A program made the position numbers and the translations under genes. The notes under the pieces were generated by a model, which saw only the letters and a program-made list of their open reading frames with translations, made no database searches and was not told the DNA's origin. This document shows positions 1 to 11,610 of a stretch of DNA of 64,000 nt, one piece after another. The stretch comes from Sarcocystis neurona (Eukaryota; Apicomplexa; Conoidasida; Eucoccidiorida; Sarcocystidae). Position 1 is the first letter of the stretch. Every line of letters begins with the position of its first letter. The DNA is taken from assembly GCA_000727475.1 (NCBI GenBank), contig KL647301.1:823023-887022 (forward strand), read 5' to 3'.

Positions 1-3000
1 TTGTGCACGTATCAGGGCCTAGATGCTGTCTCTGCAGCAGTAAGGTGCAGCCCTTACGTACGCAAAGGGCTGCACCCGTAGCATCCGGAGGCCGGAAGAT
101 TGAGCAGACATATCACACGAAAGACGCCATAGTCTTTTTCTTTGTCTTTTCCGTGCTGCATGCTGCATGATTTCTCTGCATCCTTCACACTACTGAGGCA
201 ACAGGTGTTCACTCTCTGTCGTATATCCACACCTGTATCCTCTATGTGTGTACATACATAAACATATCAGCACATACCCATATGTATCTATAAACGTATG
301 TGTGTATGTATACACATGTGTATATATGTATATATATTCTCGTATACCTCGTCAGCTGGACGCAGCTATTTGTGAGCGACAGGGCTCGACAAACGAAGAT
401 GATTTAGGCAACGTTGGCTGGTTCTGGGATTGAGCAGCGTTTTTTGTATCTAAGTGTGGTTGAGAGTCGACAAGGGAGCAGGACAGTGTGTGGACATGAG
501 GTGCTCAGAAAGGGGAGGAGACACGTGTGTGTGTGTGTTAATCAAGCGGCTCAGGCGTACGCAGGCAGAGGCAAGCGCAGTACGTGATGGCGACTGTACT
601 TTCAATTCGTGTGAGACTGTTGCAGCCGTCGCGGAGGTGCCCAGCTCTTTAGGCCGGAGATGTGTAGAACAGACCTGTGGGACATCATTAACTCCTGCGT
701 GTGTGCAGCACACGGTGAACGAGTGCGTATCAATGTAAGACAGGAAAAGCTGCTCGAACGTAGTAATTCCAACGTGCGCGTGTGTACTTGTTCGATCATA
801 CGTCAGGGTGTAGTCAACTGCCTCCGTCCGCCCACGGATCCCTGCACTGCTTGATCCACGTGTAGCGTTTTTGCCTTGGCCCCACACAGGCGTACGGGTG
901 GCCCTATGTGCATTTTGTGTGGTCTACGTGTATGTATATGTGTACGTATATTTGTATATACGTGTGTACGCATATACGTATATGTGTGTCGGCGCATGCG
1001 TAATCAGAGATATTGCGTCTGCGTGTGTATACATATATCTATATGTATATACACCACGATGTTGGGGTGTATATACGGGTGTACTTGCGTAGGGTTGTCT
1101 ATGACTAGACCTCTGTTTGTACGTATGGCGATTGGTCGGTGGGTCTGTAGATAGAAGAGTCGCGAATGTGCGTCCATATACATGTTTGTATATCTGTGTG
1201 CATGCAAGACGGTGTGGTGATGTAGAAGACACGCGGGTAGTTGTTTTGCGGGCCGCGTACCTTGCGATTTGCAGCGCGCTGTTCAGCAAATAGGAGGCAC
1301 CTGCCGCCTTCGTAGTAGCGGTCACGTTTTTTTTTTCCTAACACCTTTCCGTACTTGTTTTCGCCGCCACGTGCCCCGCGCATTTTATGAGTCGAGAAAA
1401 TCCTACAAGCCTGGGGGCGGGCATGGCTGCTGCCTGGCAAAATGAAGACCTTCTGGAGAGCGCAGCGGTTTGTACGTGCAGCTGCTCGCGAAGGGCTTTA
1501 GTACCAACTGTACGTTTTCTAGTAAAGCTGCATGCGCGTGAGAGGCTGTTCGGAAGTGGCAATGCTTTTGTGCTCTTGACCGGGAAAAAGGTCGCAGAAT
1601 TCTGCGGAGAATATCTGGAGAATCACCCCGCGTGCAGCGAGGACGGCCGAGTTGTTCACACATTTTTGCAGGATTAACTCGCTAGCAATCCTGGCAATGT
1701 AGCTGCGTAGTACAGAAATGTGTATATTCGTATATGTCTGTGTCCGTAGAATGAGGGAGAGAAAGAGAGAAGCTTGTGTAGACCGACACTGCAGATCAGC
1801 TTGGAAACGATATTGCCTTTTCACTACTGGCTATACTGAGAGAGCGATAGGGAGGTGCGTGTGGACACTACAGAACGACCTGTATATACAGGTACGCCCC
1901 TCTGTCGATGTATGCGTAGGCAGACAGAAGAGAGTTATGTCCGTGCAGTCTTGATAAGGTCGTGTAAATTATCTCTAGATTGATTCGGGTATGTGTAGAA
2001 ACGTACATACGTGAGGACATATGTGTACTGAGTGTATGTAAATCGCGTCTTTCTTTGATCTGCGCACGTACTTGTGCGTGCGTAGAATACACGAGTTACG
2101 CAAACGATTCAACTTGTCTTCTGCGCGTATGCCAAGGCATGTTGATATGCGTGTTCTCTCTGTAAATCTCAATATGAACATGTGGGATAAACGCACATAC
2201 ACGTAACATACATATATATATACACACACACACACTTGTGTGTATCCGCCTTCTTGTTGACATGCCTTTACGTGCTCGTCGCTGGACAATCCTGCATGCG
2301 ACTTCTTACCACTGCGTGTCTCTGCACGCGTGTACATACAAAAGGATATATATATATATATATGTGGCTCTATGATGGTACGTACGTGTACGTATCGTAT
2401 ATACCAGGATATATGTATGTATATAAATACGTGTATATATATGTTTTATTGTATCTGTGTAGATCCGTTTTTGGAGAAATATGAACACTTATACCAGTGC
2501 ATACGTTCTACAGCCTATACACACATCTGCAGACCTCTGAGGGACGAATGGAAACACGTTACTATTTGTGTGTATCTACACGGACGTACCACCGATTGCA
2601 GAGCTCGCTGTGGCCACCTATTTGTTTACGTACTCCCGCGTCTACAGTCATACGTGTGTGTGTTACGAGATGTATCTTTGTGTGCTCATAGGTAAATAGT
2701 GGCACTGTTGCTGCATGCAGAGAAAAAGAGGTACGTTCTCGATACCGGCATCAACGAGGTGAATCTGCTTCTAATTGCTCTAGATCCCTGCCTGCGGGAC
2801 TCTGCCTACACGAAGCGTTGTGACCCGCAGTGGGTACCGCAGGTTGTATCGCTGCTGTTGCTTCTTCTTCTGGCGCTGCTGGTGGTGCTGCTAGTGCTGC
2901 TCGTCCACCTGCTGGTATTGTTGCTGCTTCCGCGAGCGGCGGAACTTCTTTTTACTCCTGCGATTCTTTCCTGCTGCTGCAGCTAAATTTTCTCCTTCCT

Positions 3001-4575
3001 GCTGCAGTAGCGACAGTTTTCCTCCTGCTGCTTGTGTTCCGCGGGAGACTCACAGTGTTTAGCGACTGTCGCGGTGTCCCATGCTCCCCTGCATCGCATG
3101 TTGTTACAGAGAGTCACACCTAAGTTTTTTCAACAGGGACGTTTATTTTGCCGTTCTTCCTGGTCTTCAAAAGTTTCTGCGAACGGACACCTGCTAGGTT
3201 TTTTTGCATGTTTGCGTGCTGTTCACCGCTAGTTGCACACAACGGCCACCCAGAACGCCTTTCGTCGATGGTGCTGCTTCTCCCGCTTCTTCGCGAGTCA
3301 CTGCCGCACGTACTGTTTCACGTCTTTAACGGACAATCCTTGTTGCCGCACTCCGTGGACAGGAGCTGCCAGAACTTTAATTCTCTCGCCATACACGCCC
3401 TTCCGAAAATGCGTGTGCTGGTATATATCTTTACCCCCGCAGATGGAAACGGGCAAGCAAAAAGAGTCCCACGGCTCTTCTGCTGCCTTCAGGACCAGCA
3501 ATGCCTTTGAAAGGGGCACCACACCTTATAAACCGTTCCTACGTGCGGCAACAGCACTTCTTCTCAACTTCATACGCTACGCACATATATATATATATAT
3601 ATATGGGAGGGTGTAGCACAGATACAGGTGGTCCCTCCTGGCAGAATAACCTCATCGTGGGACGCACAGTGCGACACGTTTTTACAGATAACGAGCGCTG
3701 TACTATGTCTGTCATTCTCCTGCTGCTGGTGTATACCGCTGAGCGAGGGCTGCTAAACTGCTGTATCTACCAGGTCTGCTGCTGCTGGTACAGGGCTGCC
3801 CGGTGTCTCGCAATTAGGCGTGAACAGCACAGACGCACTACGACTGCTGTGCGCAGCAGTTCCTTCGCTCTTGCCACACCACTGTCCGCTAGCTTTGCGA
3901 CCGCGCCTCTCCTTCCCCACCGCTACCGCTGCTGCTGCTGCGAGTGCAGCTGCCACATAAATTGTTGCCGCTGATCTTCGTTCAACCGCCACAGCGACTC
4001 AACCACCTGCTGCTGCTGCTAAGTCAACTGCCGCACAGGCTCCAACGCCTGCGGCTGCTGCTGCTGTTGTACGACTACCTGCTGCCTTTTGCTTCTAAAA
4101 CCCTCTGCCTGCGCCGAGAGATGCAGTGCTCTACCTGTGCTGCTAGTGACGCCCTAACGGCGGCCCCTATCTGCTGCTAGAACAGACATCGCCTACGCCA
4201 CCCCACATCGTTTTTATTCAGCCGCGTGCAACGGGACGCGCGGTCGTCGGTGGCCATCCGACCGCAGCATCACCAGCAGCAAACTCCGCAGCACCGCCAC
4301 ATTCTCCAGCAGCAGGACACAATACTCCGGTGCGTCTGCTTCTGTGCCCGCTATTGCCGTCACTTCCGCTCGCGCGGCATCTTCCGCTGTTGCTGCTGCT
4401 GCTGTGCGAGCACCTCTTTTTGTGACCTGTCTATACAGCAGCAGCAACAGCTCGTCCTGCAGCAGCACCGCCGCTGCTGCGTTCCCCTCCTTTCCCTCTG
4501 CTTCTTCTTCTTGTGCTGCTGAGATTCCTTGTTGGGCTGGGGCTGATGCAGCTCCCTCTGCTGCTGCCAGTGATA
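1..4575. other. Intergenic: GT/AT microsatellites, then a CTG-rich block; no gene supported
   Basis: From about 240 to 2700 the sequence is mostly degenerate TGTGTAT/TACATA/TATATA repeats with short GT runs. From about 2830 to 4720 the plus strand is rich in CTG and CCG triplets, read in some frames as poly-Leu, poly-Ala or poly-Cys. A (TA)10-type run lies at 3584-3604. Two less repetitive pockets carry short open frames, 1387-1677 (+) and 3298-3522 (-), but neither has a recognisable domain or a linked exon. The right end is presumably the 3' flank of the minus-strand gene ending at 4576. Confidence 0.6.
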
Positions 4576-5818
4576 TCACTTCACGTCGTGCCGCTGCTGC
4601 AGCTGCAGCTGCTGCCACTCGTCATCCTCTCTGTTTCTCTGTTGTTCGAGAGCAGCATTCACGCGGAGAGCATTTTGAAGCCGCTTCAGCTGCGACGCGT
4701 GCAACGAGTTAATATCTTGCCAGTCGATTTGAACTGCTGTTTCTCTCTCTCTACGCCTACTCCAGTACAACAGTTTCCTTCGCCGCAGCACAGCAGCTGA
4801 ATTGCCTCCCCCTCTCAAACGCCGTGCTGCTTTCTTGTCGTGTCCTCGCTTTTTCAAGCGAATGCGTTGCACCTGTCCTTCTGCTATCTCCATCCGCGTG
4901 TACGTCTTCAATATCAAGTCTCGCCTGCAGCCGAAATTCCATAAAAAAGCAAGGAAAAATTTCACGAGGAGGAGGAAGGGGAGGGCGAGAGGGGTAAAGA
5001 AATAGACAGGGGACGGGTAGACGGCAAACAGCAAAGAAAACATAAGACAACAGCAGCAGCAGTAGTCGCACAGAAGGACATTAATGGCAACTCGAGCTGC
5101 GACGGCAACAGCCGCAACACAGAGTAACACTACGAGCAGAGGCAACTGAAGAGAATACGGCTGCTCTGGGGGAGGTACAAGATTTGCAGCAGCTGCTGCG
5201 GCACGGGCTACTTGTCCTGCCGCTGCACTCTTTTAGAGAACTCCTCGTAGAGGACGCTAGGGCCGCTTCTTGTGCACAGGCCTGGGGGTGCTGCTCGCTA
5301 CTATTCCTGCTGCTGCTGCATTCGGCAACTACTGCTGCTGCTGTTGCTGAAGCTTCGTGATGTTGCTGCTGCTCGACCACGGGGGAATGAACGCTGCTGC
5401 TTCAGCGTGTTTGTCTTCCTGGTGCTCTGGCTAGGTGCAACTGCTGCTGCTGCTACTGTGCGCTGCTACCAGTGCTGCTGCGGCTGCGTCTGGTGCAGCC
5501 TGCCGCTTCAACTCTGCTGCTGCTGCTGGGGACGCGGGAAGCGCTGCAGCAGCTGCTGCTGCCGTGCTGCTGCTGCTGTCCGCCTTGGGAGAAGACGTAC
5601 TGTCGTGGGACGTTCTGCGGGTCGGTGAAAATTGTGAACGCATGCAGACGAGTCGAGCAGCTCTGCAGGTGCGATCCTGCTTCTGCTGCTGCTGCGTCGC
5701 TGTTGCTGCTGCTGCTATTTCTCCTTCTCGTCTTCGGACGCCACTGCTTCTTCGTCGAGCCTGAGGCGCAGCACACGCAGCACTCACCCAGAACGCGGCA
5801 CCACGTGGCCCAGCCCAT
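4576..5818 (-). CDS. Hypothetical basic, coiled-coil-like protein, three-exon model
   Basis: Model exons are 5818-5601, 5268-5212 and 4924-4576 (624 bp, 207 residues plus stop), phases 2 and 2. Exon 1 starts at an ATG (MGWATWCRVLGECCVCC) and ends HAFTIFTDPQNVPR before gtacgt. Exon 2 reads SGPSVLYEEFSKRVQRQD before gtagcc. Exon 3 follows ctgcag and reads RDLILKTYTRMEIAEGQVQR, then a Lys/Arg-rich stretch, then VQIDWQDINSLHASQLKRLQ and a Gln/Glu-rich C-terminus ending HDVK. The last exon is clearly richer in charged residues and poorer in repeats than its surroundings and looks coding. The first two exons are less sure: the exon 2 acceptor is AAG rather than CAG, and earlier exons could exist upstream. 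The helical, basic composition would suit an RNA- or ribosome-associated protein, but that is inference and I name no family. Confidence 0.42.
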
Positions 5819-6800
5819 TCAAATTGATCAAAAACACACTTGCCTACATAACATATACAGTTATACATCCGTCGTCAACATACGTGTACATATATATATA
5901 TATATATAGATATGCGTATGTCCGTATCCCGACGGGTAAATAGCCATGTAGCTCAGACTTGTAGATACGCACGAGAAACATACGTGCCTCCATAAATACA
6001 GACATTCACACATACATATGTATATATATGTGTCTGGGTATGTCGTCGTGTAAACAGCCATCTGTGTGTCGCTCAGACTTGTATACGAGGACCCACGGAT
6101 GCTTCTCTTAAACGAAATGCATGCACTTACATGTGTGCGCAGCTCGAGGACGGAAGTGTAGAACTTTCTTGTGTAGTCTTGTGAGCAGCAAAGTGGAACA
6201 AATATTACATATCACGCGCACAAGTAGACACACAGACTCCAGTCGATAGAACAGCAGACACCCGGCCAACATAAACATGTCACACTCGACGTGTCCGCGC
6301 CTATATTCATTCACCTACAACGTACAGATATATATATATATATATATGTACACAGACGGACCTACCTAGCGGCGTACAATACTCATTGGTGCACCTGCGT
6401 ACATACATATATATGATTTTATGTCCACTTACACAGGCGTATATACGTGTATGGAGTCATACGTAGATACACGTGTATGTACACATTCACTTGTAAAGAG
6501 AAATGATATGTAAATGTATATACATATATATATACATATATATAAATATGCCTACATCCATATTGTATGTATATATATACATATCTGTTCACTTACGTAT
6601 GTCGGTATTCGTGTGAATACAGATATTCATTCACATACACGCATAGGTATTCTAGTCGCTGTGCTTAGAGGCGTGAACGCGTCTGTATATGTGCGTACGT
6701 GTCTGCTGAGACTTCTACATCAAAAAGCAGTCTCAGGAAGTTATTTCTAAATCCGTCCTTTTGCGGTGCACGTCTATACCCAAGGAGACGAAAGAGACGG
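5819..6800. other. AT/GT-rich microsatellite spacer
   Basis: Degenerate TACATATATATA and TGTGTA repeats with several (AT)n runs, for example near 5890, 6325 and 6525. It lies directly upstream of the ATG of the minus-strand gene at 5818. I see no convincing exon or RNA gene. Confidence 0.55.
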
Positions 6801-6899
6801 AAGCCTGGGTGCAGGTGGGCGTCCCCTGTATTCGGAAGGGCCAACTTTCGCTGCGTGAGGCATTGTCGTAGCAGCGGCAGCGGCGTGTGGACTGCCGCC

Positions 6900-9800
6900 G
6901 CGCATCAGCAGTAGCAGCAGCAGCGAACGGGAGCTGCTGCTGTTGAGCTGGTACGGACGATGGCAGCAGCGTCCGCAGAGAGAGAAGAGGAGCTGCGAAT
7001 GCAGTGGCGGCAACAGCAGCAGCAGCAGAAGCAGCAGTGGTGGCAAGGGCAGAGCTGCAGGAAGCCACCGCAGCAGGTGCTGGGAAGCCAGCAGCAGCAG
7101 TGGGAGAGGGAAGAGCAGCAGCCGCAGCTGAAAAAGTAAAAGAAGACACAGCAGTGAAGCGAGACGACGGCTGCTGCTGCGGGAGGGGGCGGCGAGGTAG
7201 GTGCACGACGAGCGCAGCAACACTTTCGAAAGGGAAGCGTGAAGCAGCAACAGCAGCCGCAGCACGACCTGCATACGATTCTCTCTGCTGCAGCGACAGC
7301 AGGAAAGACACCGGAACAGCAGCACCGACGACGGACACACGTCGCTCCCTGTGTCGCAATGTTGGGTGGAGTAGCTTCGGCGAACAAGAAGTGGAGTCTG
7401 AAGAGATGGCACTAGCAGAAAACCACGGAGCTGCAGAAAAATCAGCCGGAGAAGGACGAGAAAAGGGGGCAGCAGTAGAAGCTGTCGCCAGAGGGAAACA
7501 GGCTGTGAGAGAGGCAGCGACGAGCGACGCAGACGACGCCGGCAGCATGCGTGCAGAGGCACGAGCTGCGGTGTACGTACACCCGAGAGAAAGACAAGAA
7601 AGCGAAGACCACGCTAAAAAGAGAAGCCAGGATAAGCAAGACGGAGGCTTAGGAAGGTGCGAATAAACCAGAGAGGAAAGGAGCGGCGCCGAACAAGGCA
7701 GGGGGATGCAGAGAACTTCAGAGGCAGGCAGACCAGCAGCAGCGGCAGGGGTGCGTTGAGAGTTGCTGCAGAAGGGAAGTCGCGCATGCAACAGGAAAGG
7801 TGCTGCTGCTATTAGAGTGCTGCAGTAAGTGAAGGCGGAAGCAGGCGGCAGTCCCAACTTCAGCAGTACCGGACGGAGGAGGAGCAGCAGCACAAGCAAA
7901 AGCGGCAGTGGGAGCAGCAGAAAAGCAGGGACCGGCGCTTCGAGGAAGGGAAGGTACGTACTTAGCGCAGACCACGTACCAGCAGCCCTGATGTATGCAG
8001 CAGCAGCAGCGATATATGAAGTAGTTGACGCAGGGAAGGGGACCAGCAGCAGCAGCAGGGAAGGACAAAAAAAGAGAAGAGGAAAGAGTACGACCATGGG
8101 ATCGACTCCAGAGAATAAAAATAGAGACAGCAGAGCAGGGCGCCTCAGCCGACGGCACCAGGAAAGAAAGATAGGAAGAGTAGAACAATAAGAAAGGAGT
8201 GGGGAAGGGAAGAGAGAATCGAAGACTGAAATGGACAAAAAACGAAGAACATCGGGGACAGAGGCCGCGGAGGGAGCGGAAAATTGCAGAGGAGGGAGAA
8301 AAGGAACAAGAGAAGACAAGTCGCATTAACAAGAAAGGTGGGAAAAGGGAGAAAAAAGCAGAGAACGTTCACGAAAGAAACAGCCGGAGTGTTTTTCCCC
8401 CCTGCGAAAGACGTTCGGCTGCAGCGAAAGGGGTGCTCCACCTGTACAGCGAGTAGCGCGGTGTACGTACACCCGAGAGGCTGGACGTCGCGGAGATTAC
8501 TGCGCGTCTTGTTAGAAATACTCGTGTACGCAGGGACGTTTTCCCCTGAGGAATACTTGGCGGGTAGTATCACTTCCCCCTCTGACTCTTTTCACACGCC
8601 AGCTGCCTGTCGCGGCACACCCGCCATCGACAACGTGTGCGCGGTGTACGTACACCGCAAAAGGGACGACGCGAAGGCTTCCCGATCTTCGCTTATCTCT
8701 CCCTCACGCGTGGCACTACGCTTTCCCCACTGGGACAAAGAGAATAACCAGGAACAAGAAACGAGATGCAGCAAAAGACGGAAGGAGAAGAACGGGAAAA
8801 GAAGAAGGAGTACGAGGGCCTCTACACCTGGGAAGCGTTCTTGCAAATGCGCCTACGAAACAGAAAGTGCCTGGCGACTTCCCCAAGCGGTGTACGTACA
8901 GCAGAAACGCGCGGGCGATCCTACCCCAGAAGGAGTGTACATACGCAGGCGCTTGCGCAGATTTCAATAAAACGTTGAATGGCTAGTCACAAGGTCGAGC
9001 GTCAATCTCAAAGCCCGCAACTCTTCTCTAAGGGAAAAAACATCTTTGCAAGCCTGCACGCGTCCACTGCATACCCTTGCGCCTCTTCTGCACGATTGCA
9101 TGCGTACGCAGGAGGAGAAAGAAAAAAAGGACGTTGTAAGATACATGAGAGAGCAGGACGAGGTAAGGGCGAGAAGCACCGGGAGAAAAGCGCCGCAGAA
9201 GAGAGAGGAAAACGTGAAAAAGGAGAAACTGACGAGGCACTAGGGGAGAAGGCGGCGGAGACGTAGCGTTGACGGAAAGAGTGGACCGTCAGAGAGAATA
9301 ACGCGAACGGGAAATTGCGTAGATAATTTCCCGAGGAAAAAGGAGCCCAGTATTTGGTGGAGGGGACGGGCCGAGTACGGAGATAGAGGATCGCGCGAAG
9401 AGACGACGGTGGAAAAACGGAGGAGACAGACGCACGCACAAGAGAGAGGCAATGAAAAGGAGAAGGAAGAATGCAGCAGAAGAGGCGAAGAATTGTAAGA
9501 AGTTACACACGTGGTCGCCGAAAGGAAGAAAAGGGAGGGATATGGAGTGAGGAGCTGACCGTGCAGGCGTTGCGGTGTACGTACACACCAAGTGATGCTG
9601 AGAAGGACCAGAAAGTAGGCAACAAAACGGAGAAGAGGGGACGATAAGAGGACAGAGGTAGAGGAGACGAGAGCTGGGCTTGAAGAGGAGAGTAAAAGTA
9701 AATGAACTGCGAGGGAAGAACTTTCAGCTGCTTGCGAGAGAGGAGAAAAGGAGAAAATCGTGTTGCACGCGAAGGCCGTCAGCTCCTACTCAGAAAAAAG

Positions 9801-10400
9801 GTTAAGGGAGAGAGAGCAGGAGGTGAAAATGGGGAGGAATAGGGAGAATAGGAGGGAAGAAAGACAAAACAATGACAAGAGGGCGGAGATAAAGGCTACA
9901 GGGAGCACTGAGAAACGAAGGATAATTCGCACGGGCGGGAGCTAAAAAGGGAAACCGTGAAGGAACGAAATGCGAGGCACACCGAGAAAAGAAAAATTCT
10001 TCAACGGATGTCAATACACACGCTGCGCTAGACGACCAACGGCGACCGAGTTCGCCCTATATATGCTCATTGTGTGTATATATATATATATAATGTACAC
10101 ACACACATTTACACACAAACACATTCACACACACCCGCAGGCACACATCATAGTACATAGGTGAATCCGTACAAACATGCGAAGGAAGAAGGGAAAGCTT
10201 TAACGGAGGGCAAGGAATGCGTGTACGGGCGAAGTGCAGCGCAAGCGTGCTTTTATAGCTGCGCCACCACATGCAGCAGACCGCGCGGGCGTTGAGAGGG
10301 TGTGTCGCACACAAGGAAGCCGAATTCGTTGAAGAAGGGGAAAGAGAAGTACGCAGCGAGAAAGGAAGATGCAGAAGAAAGTGCAAAACGAACTCAAAAG
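6900..10400. other. Purine-rich domain (plus strand) carrying GTGTACGTACAC palindromes
   Basis: For about 3.5 kb the plus strand is strongly biased to A and G, first as CAG/GCA triplets (6.9-8.1 kb), then as GAGAAAGG-like sequence (8.1-10.0 kb). The bias produces long artefactual open frames on both strands: Leu/Ser/Pro-rich on minus, Arg/Lys/Glu-rich on plus. Copies of the 12-bp palindrome lie at 7571, 8461, 8644 and 9575, with a partial copy at 8890. It may be the distal 5' flank of the minus-strand gene at 4576-5818, since Rab7 and ARP4 also have pyrimidine-rich sense flanks; that is inference. Confidence 0.55.
7571..9586. repeat. Dispersed palindrome cluster, GTGTACGTACAC
   Basis: Perfect 12-bp copies lie at 7571-7582, 8461-8472, 8644-8655 and 9575-9586; an 11-bp match lies at 8890-8900 and a weaker variant near 8936. 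All five main copies are preceded by G, usually GCG, and the first two share the right flank CCGAGAG. Single perfect copies elsewhere are at 14447-14458, 32183-32194 and 47265-47276, with a partial copy at 47495. Each contains the GTAC core twice. Confidence 0.75.
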
Positions 10401-11399
10401 TGAAGGACGAAGACAGAGAGGCGAAGCAGTCTCTTATTCCGTCAGCTCAAGTGTACGACCAGCAGCCACAGCAGCAACTGTGCCGCTTCACAGGAAAAAG
10501 GTCACCAGCAGCAACAGCAGGTCCACCCGCCGCAGGTTACAACCTGCCACTGGTGTTGCGGATCCCTCGGCTCGTGTGTGCCCCGAGGCAGTCCCGAGAT
10601 TGAAAGACGAATGTTGCGTCCTCGTAGACCACCTCACAGGAGAACCAACAACACCTCCGGCTTCCGTAAGGATGCGACACGTATATACAAAATATGTCTT
10701 CGCTTTGTATACACGTGCACGTACACGTATACTCGCTCGTATACGTGTAGGCGAGCACACACGTAAGTAAGCGCGTCTCTAGAAGCATATATTATATGCT
10801 TCTTATATGTCTATGTACATGTGCATACGTTTATACCGCTTGTTCATCCCCCTCTGTGTATATGTGTGTGTGTGTGTGTTTGTGTCAGAGTGTGTGTGTG
10901 TTGAGTTAGTCCGGTGACTGAGCGGGCTAGGGGCAGAGCCTTCAGTAGTACTCCACTGCGCTCTTGCTGGTCGCTCTTGCTGGTGAAGCTGAAGTGCCAG
11001 GCCCGGCCTCCCCGCTGCGGCGTTGCTGTCTTCGTGCCAAGCTGTCAGCACGCTTGCTGCTGTGGCTGCTACTGAAGCAGTTGCTGCTGCTACGCGTCCA
11101 GAGCTGCATTCTTCAGCCCCCTGCTGGGAATCTGCTGCTGCAGGCACCGCTGCAACCGCTGCGGCTGCTGCCCGTATGTTAACCGCAGGCTTTCGGCACG
11201 AAAGGCTGCCCCGTTGCAGTTTTGCAGTGCCACTGCTGCTGCTCGTGTTACTCCTGCAGCTGGGTCCCGTAGCCCCCATGTGTCGGGCGCCAACAACGGT
11301 AGAAACTCGTGCAGATCGTGGAGGAAGAGCGGCGCCAACGGCCAATGCAAGCGCCGGCGGGGCCGCTGCAGCAGCCGCCGCACCCGCCGCCGCCGCAGC

Positions 11400-11610
11400 A
11401 GCAGGGCCACAACCTAGTAGTAGCATGCCGTGTAGCCACAGCGGCGACAGCAGCAGCGTGGTCGCAGCAGCAACAGCAGCGGTGTGGTCGCAGCAGCACC
11501 GGCAGCAGTGTGGTCGCAGCGGCAACGGCAGCAGTGTGGCTGCAGCAGCAACAGCGGCAGTGTGGCTGCAGCAGCAACAGCGGCAGTGTGGCTGCGGCAG
11601 CAACACCATC
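11400..11610. repeat. CAG-based minisatellite
   Basis: Imperfect tandem units of roughly 27-30 bp combine a GCAGCAACAGCGGCAG core with GTGTGGTCGCAG or GTGTGGCTGCAG. The pattern reads as Ala/Val/Trp/Gln/Ser repeats in different frames, which accounts for three long overlapping open frames here. Confidence 0.65.

Noticed and set aside
6733..8319. 528-codon open frame on the minus strand, Leu/Ser/Pro/Ala-rich
   Set aside because: It is the complement of a purine- and CAG-rich tract that is open in several frames on both strands; no domain and only low-complexity text.
10440..10665. Possible plus-strand exon ending at gtaagg
   Set aside because: The antisense frames are equally open and protein-like, and no partner exon in phase was found.
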